Counted from the first letter of the stretch, positions 35,001 to 43,065 are shown. The stretch is 64,000 bases of DNA from Prevotellaceae bacterium UBA4301 (GCA_002395775.1 DGUV01000005.1:39289-103288); one strand, 5' to 3'. Program-made: numbers and translations. The notes: generated from the letters alone by a model not told the origin.

Positions 35001-36691
35001 AACACAGACTTCTCTTCCTACTTATCCTCATTCTTTTCCCTCTTTGCTCCGCAACCGCCACTATGGTCCGAGGAGACCGCGAGAGTTGTGTCGTTGCTTC
35101 GTGGTTGCCCTGCGTGCTCCAGCATGACTCCGTAGCCATGCCTGTTACAGACACCCTTCTCCGTGTCTGGAAGGGCGAGCGGGTGGGGGTGCGCGCCATG
35201 GTCCGTGGTCATCGGGACGGTGTCCCTTTGCGTCTTGAACTACACCCACTTGGTCGCCAGGCCCGCAGTTGGTTACATACGGCTCATTTCGTGCAATCCG
35301 TTCTCACTGACAGTTTCAACACCTGTGGCGAACATCCTCTCACGCTACCAGCCTTCGCTGCTCCTGACATTCTCGACGATGCCCCCTTCCAGGTGCTTAA
35401 TTCTGGAGAGACGCGCCAACTATGGTTCACCATCGAGGTGCCACGAAACACCATTTCTGGTGTCCAACACTGGGAAGCGCGTCTGGTCAATGCCCATACC
35501 TACCAGATTCTCCAGCGCCTGCACCTTACCCTTCGCATCGGCCCACGCCAGCTTCCGCCACCCGGAGAGCAAGGGCTGCACGTCGATTACTGGCAGCAAC
35601 CCTATGCCGTAAGCCGTTACCATCAGGTGCCCCCTTGGAGCGAGGCCCATTTCCGCCTGCTCCGGCCTTACCTCAATCTGCTTGCCAGAGCTGGTCAAAG
35701 TGTGGTCACCACGATTCTCTTCTATGAGCCCTGGGGACGGCAGAGCAATGACAAGTTCCTGCCTATGGTTCAGACTACCCTTCTTGCAGACGGCACCTGG
35801 CACTATGACTATAGCGTGTTTGATCGTTACGTCGAGCTTTGTGACTCTTGTGGTATCAGGGGGCAAATCAACTGCTATTCCATGGTGCCTTGGGACATGA
35901 CCTTCCGCTATCGCGACGAGCGACTGGGACGCGACGTGGAACTCAAGACTACTACCTCATCGGACCAGTACACTTGGCTTTGGACCCCCTTCCTGCGCGC
36001 GCTAGCCCGCCATCTCAGGGAACGAGGATGGCTCCATCGTACCTGTATAGCCATGGATGAGCGCCCCTTGGCTGCCATGCTTGATGCTTGGCGTATATGC
36101 CATGAGGCCGACCCCGAGTTGCACATGGCTCTGGCCGGTAATTACCATTCCCAGCTGGTTCCCCTTTTGCAGGACTACAGTATAGCTTATGGCCAGCATT
36201 TCGCACCTGAAGAATTGCGTCAGCGACGGAGCGCAGGTTGCACCTCCACCGTTTACACCTGTTGCTCCGAGTCCCGGCCTAACACTTTCACCAATAGTCC
36301 CCCTGTTGAGGCCCAGTACCTGCCCCTTTATGCCGTGGCCAATGGATTTGACGGTCTGCTCCATTGGTCGTGGATGAATTGGACAGACCATCCGCTCCAC
36401 GATTCGCGCTTCTTCCTCTTTGCTCCCGGCGACACCTATCTCATCTATCCCGGTCCGCGCAGTTCTTTGCGCTGGGAGGGCATTATAGCCGGTCTGCAGC
36501 TGGCCCAGAAGGTGTTGCAACTTCGCACTCAGTTACCCCCAAACTCGTCCCGGCTGGCAGCCCTCAGCGAAGCGCTTGCTCCCTTCCGTAGCGAGGACCC
36601 CGGCACTCCCGCTCAACTGTCAGCCCGTCTGAACTACTTAAGTAAAGTTGTCAACGAAGAAGACGTCCCGTCCCCGAGTATCGGGGAGTGA
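34997..36691 (+). CDS. DUF4091 glycoside-hydrolase-like protein
   Basis: A 564-residue exported protein from the ATG at 34997, which overlaps the GH2 stop (ATGA) and begins a signal peptide (LLFLLILILFPLCSATA). The middle is a probable barrel, with IAMDERPLAAMLDAWRICHE carrying a candidate Asp-Glu pair as in GH123-like enzymes. The C-terminus is the DUF4091 domain (GFDGLLHWSWMNW, IYPGPRSSLRWEGII). The substrate is unknown. The final codons form a strong hairpin in the DNA (CCCCGA-GTA-TCGGGG, 36672-36686), without a clear T-tract. It is the last gene of the operon. Confidence 0.8.
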   Translation: MKHRLLFLLILILFPLCSATATMVRGDRESCVVASWLPCVLQHDSVAMPVTDTLLRVWKGERVGVRAMVRGHRDGVPLRLELHPLGRQARSWLHTAHFVQSVLTDSFNTCGEHPLTLPAFAAPDILDDAPFQVLNSGETRQLWFTIEVPRNTISGVQHWEARLVNAHTYQILQRLHLTLRIGPRQLPPPGEQGLHVDYWQQPYAVSRYHQVPPWSEAHFRLLRPYLNLLARAGQSVVTTILFYEPWGRQSNDKFLPMVQTTLLADGTWHYDYSVFDRYVELCDSCGIRGQINCYSMVPWDMTFRYRDERLGRDVELKTTTSSDQYTWLWTPFLRALARHLRERGWLHRTCIAMDERPLAAMLDAWRICHEADPELHMALAGNYHSQLVPLLQDYSIAYGQHFAPEELRQRRSAGCTSTVYTCCSESRPNTFTNSPPVEAQYLPLYAVANGFDGLLHWSWMNWTDHPLHDSRFFLFAPGDTYLIYPGPRSSLRWEGIIAGLQLAQKVLQLRTQLPPNSSRLAALSEALAPFRSEDPGTPAQLSARLNYLSKVVNEEDVPSPSIGE

Positions 36692-36760
36692 GCATCGTCT
36701 TGTGGCCCTCAAATAGGTGGTAGGTATTGCAGATGAACAGGATTACTTTGATTGAAAATA

Positions 36761-37396
36761 ATGATTGAGATAAAGGATGCCCGGAAAGAACAATCCGCAG
36801 AAATAGCCCGGTTGATTATGATGGCAATGACGGACGATTGTTGCTTGCATTTCTGTGGAGTAGGGGAAGGTTCGGGAGACATAGCTTCCAATCGAGGCTG
36901 TTCTTGCTCGGCCGAGCAAGAGAGTTTGCTTCGCTCTCGCTTACTTGTAGACTTTCACAGGATGATGACCATGCTTGTGGAACAGGAAGATTCACAATAC
37001 AGTTATAGGAATACACTGGTGGCGATGGATGAGAATCGGCTGGTTGGCATTGCTGTCAGCTATGATGGTGGCCGCTTGCATGAACTGCGTCAGGCATTCA
37101 TTCAGGCCGCTAAGGAATATATCGGCATGGACCATTCAGGAATGGGTGACGAAACTCAGGCTGGCGAACTCTATCTTGACTCGCTGGCTGTCTTGCCTGC
37201 ATATCGCCGCCAGGGCATCGCGCGACGTCTTCTGAAATCAACGAAGGAGAGGGCTGACCGTATGGGCCTGCCTTATGTGGGATTACTAGTGGATAAGGGC
37301 AATCCGTCAGGCGAGGCTTTGTATGCCTCTGTCGGTTTTCGCTATGTGAATGATAGTTGTTGGGGTGGCCATCCGATGAAACACTTGGTTTTATGA
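36761..37396 (+). CDS. GNAT-family N-acetyltransferase
   Basis: A 211-residue protein from the ATG at 36761; an ATG three codons upstream is possible. The GNAT core is near the C-terminus: LYLDSLAVLPAYRRQGIARR supplies motif A with the acetyl-CoA pyrophosphate loop, followed by VGLLVDKGNPSGEALYASVG and FRYVN of motif B. The N-terminal half contains an insert rich in Cys and acidic residues (CLHFCGVGEGSGD). The acceptor is unknown. It starts 70 bases after the DUF4091 gene. Repeat array 3 begins about 22 bases after its stop. Confidence 0.82.
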   Translation: MIEIKDARKEQSAEIARLIMMAMTDDCCLHFCGVGEGSGDIASNRGCSCSAEQESLLRSRLLVDFHRMMTMLVEQEDSQYSYRNTLVAMDENRLVGIAVSYDGGRLHELRQAFIQAAKEYIGMDHSGMGDETQAGELYLDSLAVLPAYRRQGIARRLLKSTKERADRMGLPYVGLLVDKGNPSGEALYASVGFRYVNDSCWGGHPMKHLVL

Positions 37397-37418
37397 TACT
37401 TTAGGCGTTCGGGACTAA

Positions 37419-37484
37419 GGTTGTAGAGCCTCGGGCTCACGCTTGGGCAACCTCGGGCTCATGCTTGGGCAATCTTGAGTTCAT
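37419..37484. repeat. Array 3 of the 22-base intergenic repeat
   Basis: Three 22-base units begin at 37419, 37441 and 37463. The best is GCTTGGGCAACC followed by TCGGGCTCAT; the others differ at several positions (GGTTGTAGAGCC with TCGGGCTCAC, and GCTTGGGCAATC with TTGAGTTCAT). Decayed copies appear on both sides. The array lies between the acetyltransferase stop and the thrS promoter. It is the most diverged of the four arrays. Confidence 0.75.
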
Positions 37485-37539
37485 GTTTGGATATATTGTG
37501 AAGGGAGATTAACTTTGTGTCCGGAAAACATCAAATAAA

Positions 37540-37571
37540 TTTGCGTTTTCGCTCGATTTGCACTATCTTTG
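37540..37571 (+). promoter_or_regulatory. Promoter of thrS
   Basis: A textbook Bacteroidetes promoter: -33 TTTG at 37540-37543, 20-base spacer, -7 TATCTTTG at 37564-37571. The predicted transcript begins near 37578, about 25 bases before the thrS ATG, so there is no room for a T-box or other long leader. Confidence 0.8.
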
Positions 37572-37602
37572 CAGGCGAATTGTGTAAAAACGTTAACGTA
37601 CA

Positions 37603-39546
37603 ATGATAAACATTACTTTTCCGGATGGTTCTGTGCGCCAGTACAATGAGGGCGTGACAGGACTCGAGATTGCTGAAAGCATTTCGTCACGATTGGCGCA
37701 GGACGTGCTTGCTTGTGGTGTGAATGGCGAAACGGTGGAACTTAACCGCCCCATCACAGAGGATGCGCAGATTCATCTCTACAAGTGGGATGACAAGGAG
37801 GGTAAGCATGCCTTCTGGCATACCAGTGCCCACCTGATGGCAGAAGCCTTACAGGAGTTGTATCCTGGTATTCAATTTGGCATCGGTCCTGCCATCGAGC
37901 AGGGCTTTTACTACGATGTGATGCCCCAGGAGGGTGTGAGCATCCGTGAGAGCGACTTCCCTGAGATTGAGAAGAAGATGATGGAACTGGTGCAGCGCAA
38001 GGAGGCCCTTGTGCGCCGAGACATCTCAAAGCAGGACGCCTTGAAATTCTTTGGTGAGCGCAGACAAACTTACAAATGCGAGCTTATTGAAGATTTGGAG
38101 GACGGTCATATCACCACCTACACGCAGGGATCCTTCACCGACCTTTGTCGTGGCCCGCACCTTGTGAGCACATCTGCCATCAAGGCCTGCAAGGTACTGA
38201 GTGTGAGTGCCGCCTACTGGCGTGGCGATGAGAAGCGCCCGCAGATGACTCGTCTCTATGGCATCACCTTCCCCAAGAAAAAGATGCTCGATGAGTACCT
38301 GACCTTGCTGGAGGAAGCCAAGAAACGTGACCATCGTAAAATCGGCAAAGAAATGGAGTTGTTCATGTTCTCGGAGCGTGTGGGCAAGGGATTGCCCATT
38401 TGGTTGCCCAAGGGCACAGCCCTGCGACTGCGTCTTGAGGACTTCTTGAAGAAGATTCAGAAGCGGTATGGTTATCAGCAAGTTATTACTCCGCATATCG
38501 GCGGAAAAAACTTGTATGTAACCAGTGGGCACTATGCCCACTATGGCAAGGATTCGTTCCAGCCTATCCACACTCCAGAGGAGGGCGAGGAATATATGCT
38601 GAAGCCCATGAACTGCCCCCATCATTGTGAAATTTATGCTTCCAAGCCTCGTTCCTACAAGGACCTGCCTCTGCGGCTGGCTGAGTTCGGAACAGTGTAT
38701 CGCTATGAACAGAGCGGCGAGTTGCACGGATTGACCCGTGTTCGTTCGTTCACGCAGGACGATGCCCACATCTTCTGCCGTCCCGATCAGGTGAAGGACG
38801 AGTTTATCCGCGTAATGGAAATCATCCAGATTATCTTTGGTGCGCTGGACTTCGATAATTTCGAGGCCCAGATATCTCTGCGTGACCCCAACGACAAGGA
38901 GAAGTACATCGGTAGTGATGAGGTCTGGGAACAGGCCGAGCGTGCCATCATTGAAGCTTGCGAGGAGAAGGGTCTGAAGACCACCACCGAGTTGGGTGAG
39001 GCCGCTTTCTATGGTCCCAAACTCGACTTCATGGTGAAGGATGCTTTGGGTCGCCGTTGGCAGTTGGGTACCATCCAAGTTGATTACAACCTGCCCGAAC
39101 GCTTCCAACTCGAATATGTAGGCGAGGACAATCAGAAGCACCGCCCAGTGATGATTCATCGTGCTCCATTTGGTTCGATGGAGCGCTTTACTGCTGTCCT
39201 TATCGAGCACACGGCGGGACACTTCCCCATCTGGCTTTCGCCCGACCAAGTTGCTGTGCTCCCCATCTCTGAGAAGTTCAACGACTATGCCAAGGAGGTG
39301 TGCAAGCGGCTGGAGGAGCAGGACGTACGCACCGTGCTCGATGATCGCAACGAGAAGATTGGTCGTAAGATTCGTGATAACGAGCTTAAACGCGTGCCCT
39401 ACATGCTTATTGTTGGTGAAAAGGAACAGGCTGACGGCACTGTTAACTTCCGCAAACAAGGCGGTGGCGGACAGGGTACTATGACGGTGGACGAATTTGC
39501 CAAGAAGATTAATGACGAAGTGCGTGCGCTGACTGAAAAATATTAA
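37603..39546 (+). CDS. thrS: Threonyl-tRNA synthetase
   Basis: A 647-residue class II synthetase. Order: TGS domain (about 1-62, INITFPDGSVRQYNEG), editing domain (about 65-225, with HTSAHLMAEALQ and the CRGPHL motif), catalytic core (about 245-540) and anticodon-binding domain (about 545-647). The zinc site is visible as MNCPHHCEIY (Cys) plus later His residues; motif 2 is GTVYRYEQSGELHGLTRVR and motif 3 is HRAPFGSMERF. Length is normal. It is followed by infC, rpmI and rplT in the conserved order. Confidence 0.97.
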   Translation: MINITFPDGSVRQYNEGVTGLEIAESISSRLAQDVLACGVNGETVELNRPITEDAQIHLYKWDDKEGKHAFWHTSAHLMAEALQELYPGIQFGIGPAIEQGFYYDVMPQEGVSIRESDFPEIEKKMMELVQRKEALVRRDISKQDALKFFGERRQTYKCELIEDLEDGHITTYTQGSFTDLCRGPHLVSTSAIKACKVLSVSAAYWRGDEKRPQMTRLYGITFPKKKMLDEYLTLLEEAKKRDHRKIGKEMELFMFSERVGKGLPIWLPKGTALRLRLEDFLKKIQKRYGYQQVITPHIGGKNLYVTSGHYAHYGKDSFQPIHTPEEGEEYMLKPMNCPHHCEIYASKPRSYKDLPLRLAEFGTVYRYEQSGELHGLTRVRSFTQDDAHIFCRPDQVKDEFIRVMEIIQIIFGALDFDNFEAQISLRDPNDKEKYIGSDEVWEQAERAIIEACEEKGLKTTTELGEAAFYGPKLDFMVKDALGRRWQLGTIQVDYNLPERFQLEYVGEDNQKHRPVMIHRAPFGSMERFTAVLIEHTAGHFPIWLSPDQVAVLPISEKFNDYAKEVCKRLEEQDVRTVLDDRNEKIGRKIRDNELKRVPYMLIVGEKEQADGTVNFRKQGGGGQGTMTVDEFAKKINDEVRALTEKY

Positions 39547-39607
39547 GGAATCACGGAGATACAGCAAATTTTTAATTATTATTTATTAATTATTAATTAA
39601 TTTGTTG

Positions 39608-39615
39608 TATCTTTG
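39608..39615 (+). promoter_or_regulatory. Predicted -7 promoter element for infC
   Basis: TATCTTTG, 21 bases before the infC ATG at 39637, within an AT-rich thrS-infC gap. The -33 region is poor (TTTA-like near 39582). It suggests that infC-rpmI-rplT can be transcribed separately from thrS. Confidence 0.55.
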
Positions 39616-39636
39616 TGCCCGATTTCTAAAAAGTTA

Positions 39637-40290
39637 ATGAAGAAAGACGACAAAAAACAACAGTATCGCGTAAACGAACAGATTCGTGTTCGCGAGGTGC
39701 GTATTGTAGGTGATGGCATTGAATCGACCGTAATGCCCACCTTCAAGGCCATTCAGATGGCAGAGCAGCGTGGCGTTGACCTTGTGGAGATTTCGCCCAA
39801 TGCCGAACCGCCTGTGTGCCGACTGATTGATTACTCGAAATTCATCTACCAGCAAAAGAAACGTCAAAAGGAGATGAAGGCCAAGCAGACGGTGGTCAAC
39901 GTGAAGGAAATCCGTTTTGGACCTCAGACGGACGACCATGACTACAACTTCAAGTTGAAGCATGCCATTGGCTTCCTGTCTGATGGCGACAAGGTAAAGG
40001 CCTACGTCTTCTTCAAGGGGCGTTCCATCCTGTTCAAGGAGCAAGGCGAGGTGTTGTTGCTACGCTTTGCTGCCGACTTGGAGGAGTATGGCAAGGTGGA
40101 GTCGATGCCCGTGCTCGAGGGTAAGCGTATGATAATGTTCATCGCCCCCAAGAAATTGCCTTCAACTGCCAAGAAAACCGAGGTGCAGGAGGAAACCATT
40201 GCGCCCGCTCCAGTCAAAAAGGCTCCACAGCAAAAGGCTCGAAAGGAATACACTGGGCCAAAGGTTGAGGGTGAAGATTTTGACGATTAA
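39637..40290 (+). CDS. infC: Translation initiation factor IF-3
   Basis: A 217-residue IF-3. The N-terminal domain has YRVNEQIRVREVRIVGDG and AEPPVCRLIDYSKFIYQQ; the C-terminal domain has KEIRFGPQTDDHDYNFKLKH and KAYVFFKGRSILFKEQG. IF-3 binds the 30S subunit and checks start-codon choice. I chose the ATG at 39637 because the next upstream in-frame start overlaps the promoter box. About 40 extra residues follow the core, Lys/Glu/Pro-rich, ending VEGEDFDD, longer than the E. coli protein (180 residues). Confidence 0.95.
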   Translation: MKKDDKKQQYRVNEQIRVREVRIVGDGIESTVMPTFKAIQMAEQRGVDLVEISPNAEPPVCRLIDYSKFIYQQKKRQKEMKAKQTVVNVKEIRFGPQTDDHDYNFKLKHAIGFLSDGDKVKAYVFFKGRSILFKEQGEVLLLRFAADLEEYGKVESMPVLEGKRMIMFIAPKKLPSTAKKTEVQEETIAPAPVKKAPQQKARKEYTGPKVEGEDFDD

Positions 40291-40305
40291 GAAACGTGAA
40301 GGAAA

Positions 40306-40342
40306 GGTTGTGCGTAACGCCCGGTATATGCGTTGCCACACC
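40306..40342 (+). promoter_or_regulatory. Hairpin in the infC-rpmI spacer, possible ribosomal-protein leader
   Basis: The 5' arm 40306-40320 (GGTTGTGCGTAACGC) pairs with 40330-40342 (GCGTTGCCACACC) over about 12 pairs with two single-base bulges and a 9-base loop. It sits 32 bases before rpmI. No T-tract follows, so it is not a plain terminator. Confidence 0.5.
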
Positions 40343-40374
40343 ATTAATAATAACTAATTAAACAAAAACAAAAA

Positions 40375-40572
40375 ATGCCAAAAGTAAAGACTAATTCCGG
40401 CGCAAAGAAGAGATTCGTGCTCACCGGATCGGGCAAGGTAAAGCGTCACCACGCTTATCACAGCCACATTCTGACAAAGAAGACCAAGAAGCAGAAGCGT
40501 AACTTGCAGCATGCCGACCTGGTTGTAACTGAGAACATGAAGCAGGTCCGCGACCTCCTGAACCTCCGTTAA
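40375..40572 (+). CDS. rpmI: 50S ribosomal protein L35
   Basis: A 65-residue basic protein with the L35 features: MPKVKTNSGAKKRFVLTGSG at the start, then KRHHAYHSHILTKKTKKQKR. Length is that of the family. It is part of the large ribosomal subunit. It lies between infC and rplT in the universal gene order. Confidence 0.97.
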   Translation: MPKVKTNSGAKKRFVLTGSGKVKRHHAYHSHILTKKTKKQKRNLQHADLVVTENMKQVRDLLNLR

Positions 40573-40590
40573 ACCGCAGTCAGAAACAGA

Positions 40591-40657
40591 GTTCTTTTAC
40601 TAAAGTTATTAACCGAATGTTTAGCTCCAAAGAACAATCCGATTGTCGCTAACATTC
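40591..40657 (+). promoter_or_regulatory. Hairpin with potential pseudoknot in the rpmI-rplT spacer
   Basis: GAATGTTTAGC (40615-40625) pairs with GCTAACATTC (40648-40657), ten Watson-Crick pairs with one bulged T. The 22-base loop contains AAAGAAC (40629-40635), the exact complement of GTTCTTT at 40591-40597, so a 7-pair pseudoknot can form. A competing small hairpin in the loop (ACAAT-CCG-ATTGT, 40634-40646) would exclude part of it. The element ends 17 bases before the rplT start, a fitting place for control by L20. Confidence 0.55.
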
Positions 40658-40673
40658 AAAATCGAACAAAACT

Positions 40674-41021
40674 ATGCCAAGATCAGTAAATCATGTAGCC
40701 AGTAGGGCTAAGAGAAAGAAAATCCTGAAGTTGACCCGCGGTTACTTCGGCGCTCGTAAGAATGTCTGGACCGTTGCCAAGAACACTTGGGAAAAGGGTC
40801 TCACCTATGCCTTCCGCGACCGTCGCAACAAAAAGCGCACGTTCCGCGCCCTGTGGATTCAGCGTATCAACGCTGCCGCACGTCTGGAGGGCATGAGCTA
40901 CAGCCAGTTGATGGGTAGTCTGCACAAGGCTGGTATCGAAATCAACCGCAAGATTCTTGCCGACCTCGCTGTTAACTATCCCGAGGCATTCAAGGCTGTC
41001 GTTGCACAGGTGAAGAAGTAA
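40674..41021 (+). CDS. rplT: 50S ribosomal protein L20
   Basis: A 115-residue protein with the L20 signature sequences MPRSVNHVASRAKRKKILKL, TRGYFGARKNVWTVAKN, RDRRNKKRTFRALWIQRINA and GLEINRK-type GIEINRKILADLA. L20 is an early 23S rRNA-binding assembly protein and in other bacteria represses its own operon by binding the messenger. A strong terminator follows at 41046, and the antisense small RNA unit lies beyond it. Confidence 0.97.
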   Translation: MPRSVNHVASRAKRKKILKLTRGYFGARKNVWTVAKNTWEKGLTYAFRDRRNKKRTFRALWIQRINAAARLEGMSYSQLMGSLHKAGIEINRKILADLAVNYPEAFKAVVAQVKK

Positions 41022-41041
41022 GCAGGAGATTCTCTGCTGAA

Positions 41042-41309
41042 CGAAAATAAGGACTATCCGCGAGGGTAGTCCTTATTTTTGTATGAAAGCCGCACTTGGT
41101 GATGTGATGAAACTCCGAGTAAACAAGTTTTGAGCGCCCGCATCCTTTGTAATCCGCTGGTCATTGCTGACTACCCTTCACAGGGCGCGGCCCGCCATTG
41201 GAGTGCGTAAGCATTCTCGGTTTTCAGTAATAATTTGATGAGTATCCCAGTCAAACCTTGTGCGGCTATGGGGCGTTTGCTTTCACTTAAGCTAAACTTT
41301 CATCTGTTT
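41042..41309 (-). ncRNA. Probable Bacteroidales-1 RNA, antisense downstream of rplT
   Basis: This covers most of the only gene-free stretch over 300 bases (41022-41478). The minus strand has a -7 box TACCTTTG (41316-41323), predicting a start near 41309, and the shared terminator at 41046-41082 gives a transcript of about 265 bases. Inside are GTCA-GCAA-TGAC (41160-41171, a GNRA-type tetraloop hairpin) and GGGC-CGC-GCCC (41183-41193). Bacteroidales-1 RNA is a known conserved RNA of this order, often downstream of the L20 gene, with a Bacteroidetes promoter and terminator. A minus-strand frame of about 40 codons open across it lacks a good start and I do not call it a gene. Identity rests on position and signals, not on a covariance search. 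Confidence 0.6.
41046..41082. terminator. Bidirectional intrinsic terminator after rplT
   Basis: AATAAGGACTATCC pairs with GGGTAGTCCTTATT (13-14 pairs including one G-T), followed by TTTG on the plus strand. On the minus strand the same stem is followed by TTATTTTC, so it can also end the antisense small RNA. Confidence 0.85.
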
Positions 41310-41427
41310 CTGTGGCAAAGGTACAACTTTAATTAAATACGGAAAATGAAATCCGATAAATTATGTCATTTGATTGAAAGAAAGTGAAATTTTCCGTTTT
41401 TTGCTTGCAAGAGTCAACTTTTGGTTT

Positions 41428-41435
41428 TATATTTG
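41428..41435 (+). promoter_or_regulatory. Predicted -7 promoter element for lemA
   Basis: TATATTTG matches TAnnTTTG, with CTTG at 41404-41407 at 20-base spacing as a one-mismatch -33 box. It lies 43 bases before the lemA ATG. Confidence 0.55.
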
Positions 41436-41478
41436 TATGCCGTATGTGGTCAAATAAAACCTATAAATTTATAAAGAA

Positions 41479-42039
41479 ATGACACTGATTATTGTTATTG
41501 CGGTGGTTGCCGTGCTGGCACTCTACCTGATTAGCCTCTACAATGGCTTTGTAAAACTTCGCAACAATCGTGAAAACGCCTTTGCCAACATTGATGTTCA
41601 GCTCAAGCAGCGCCACGACTTGATTCCTCAGCTTGTGGCCAGTGTGAAGGGTTATGCCGAGCACGAGAAGACGCTTCTCGAGGAGTTGACTCGCGCGCGT
41701 ACGGCCGCTATGGGTGCAACCACCATCGATGAGAAGATTAAGGCCGAGGGTGAACTTTCGGCAGCACTCAATGGTTTGCGCGTGGCTGTGGAAGCTTATC
41801 CTGACTTGAAAGCCAACCAGAACTTCCTGCAGTTGCAGACCGAGATATCGGACATTGAAAACAAACTGGCTGCAACACGTCGCTTCTTCAACTCTGCCAC
41901 GAAGGAACTGAATAATGCCGTTGAAACCTTCCCCGGCAACATCTTCGCCGGCATGTTTGGCTTCAAGCGTGAGATGATGTTTGAGGTGGCTGATGCCGAG
42001 CGTGCACAGTATGACAAGGCACCTGAAATCAAGTTTTGA
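41479..42039 (+). CDS. lemA: LemA-family membrane protein
   Basis: A 186-residue protein with an N-terminal membrane helix (LIIVIAVVAVLALYLISLYN) and the LemA core: RNNRENAFANIDVQLKQRHD, LIPQLVASVKGYAEHEKTLL, then FLQLQTEISDIENKLAATRR. The soluble helical bundle is expected outside the cytoplasm or at the membrane face. Function is poorly known. It is paired with an M48 peptidase 39 bases downstream, a pairing seen in many bacteria, so the two probably act together. Confidence 0.92.
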   Translation: MTLIIVIAVVAVLALYLISLYNGFVKLRNNRENAFANIDVQLKQRHDLIPQLVASVKGYAEHEKTLLEELTRARTAAMGATTIDEKIKAEGELSAALNGLRVAVEAYPDLKANQNFLQLQTEISDIENKLAATRRFFNSATKELNNAVETFPGNIFAGMFGFKREMMFEVADAERAQYDKAPEIKF

Positions 42040-42078
42040 TTGGAAAAGATATTCTAAAACAGAGAATAAGCGTAACGG

Positions 42079-43065
42079 ATGAAATACGTTGGAATCCATA
42101 CCCAACAGGCATCGAATAACATGAAGAGCATGTTCCTCCTAATCATGTTCCCTGTGATTCTCTTGGGCATGGTGTATGCTTTCATAGCCATCATGATGAA
42201 GATGGGCACTGACCCTTATTACTTCGACTGGCGTGATGTGACAGGCAACTTCCTCGCAGTGCTCCCCTTTGTGCTGGGTGCAGTTGCCATTTGGTTCATG
42301 ATAGCATACTGGGGTAATACGTCGATGATTCGCAAGGCCACAGGTGCTCGCACGCTTGAGCGTCGCGAGAATCCGCGCGTATATAATATTGTAGAAAACC
42401 TGACTATGGCCTGTGGCATGGACATGCCCAAAATTAATGTTATCGATACGCCGGAACTCAACGCTTTTGCCAGCGGCATTGATAAGGATAGCTACACGGT
42501 GACTGTTACTACGGGTATTTGCAACCGCTTGACCGATGACGAACTTGCGGGAGTAATCGGACACGAACTCACCCACATTCGTAATCGTGACACACGACTG
42601 CTTATCGTGAGCATCATCTTTGTCGGCATCATGTCCACGCTTTCAAGTCTGGCCATACGCCTGGTGTGGAATACCTTCGTGTACGGGGGCAGTAGCTCGC
42701 GGCGTAGCAACAGCAATGACAAAGGTGGTGGAGTAAGCATCCTTATAGCCATGGCCATTGCCGCTTTGCTGGCTACTGTGGGCTATGTGTTCACTTTGCT
42801 CACGCGCTTTGCCATCAGTCGCAAGCGCGAGTATATGGCTGATGCCGGCGGAGCAGAACTTTGCGGTCAGCCTTTGGCTTTGGCTAGTGCGCTTAGGAAG
42901 ATTTCGGCCGACCCAGCTTTGGCCGATGTGGAGCGGCAGGACGTGGCCCAGCTCTTCATCATCCATCCGCAGAAGTTGACGTCGAGTGTCACTGGCTTCA
43001 TGAATAATCTCTTCAGCACGCACCCCAGTACGGCAAGCCGAATTGCCTATCTGGAACAATTCTAA
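42079..43065 (+). CDS. M48-family (HtpX-like) membrane zinc peptidase
   Basis: A 328-residue protein with membrane helices at about 17-40, 58-80, 170-192 and 222-245. The zinc site is GHELTHIRNRDTR (HExxH, about 156-168), with the third ligand Glu in SRKREYMADAGGAELCG. The loop around 200-212 is Ser/Asn/Gly-rich (SSSRRSNSND). HtpX-type peptidases degrade damaged membrane proteins. Together with LemA it makes a conserved two-gene unit. It ends before the tRNA promoter. Confidence 0.92.
   Translation: MKYVGIHTQQASNNMKSMFLLIMFPVILLGMVYAFIAIMMKMGTDPYYFDWRDVTGNFLAVLPFVLGAVAIWFMIAYWGNTSMIRKATGARTLERRENPRVYNIVENLTMACGMDMPKINVIDTPELNAFASGIDKDSYTVTVTTGICNRLTDDELAGVIGHELTHIRNRDTRLLIVSIIFVGIMSTLSSLAIRLVWNTFVYGGSSSRRSNSNDKGGGVSILIAMAIAALLATVGYVFTLLTRFAISRKREYMADAGGAELCGQPLALASALRKISADPALADVERQDVAQLFIIHPQKLTSSVTGFMNNLFSTHPSTASRIAYLEQF

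Noticed and set aside
37572..37602. A T-box or attenuator leader before thrS
   Set aside because: The predicted untranslated leader is only about 25 bases, too short for such an element.
38026..39567. A long minus-strand open frame (513 codons) opposite thrS
   Set aside because: It is the antisense shadow of the conserved thrS; its composition has no domain and it lacks a promoter.
41082..41309. A short minus-strand open frame of about 40 codons downstream of rplT, as a protein gene
   Set aside because: There is no ATG in frame after the upstream stop and RNA-type signals (promoter, tetraloop hairpin, terminator) explain the region better; frames there may be annotated by chance.
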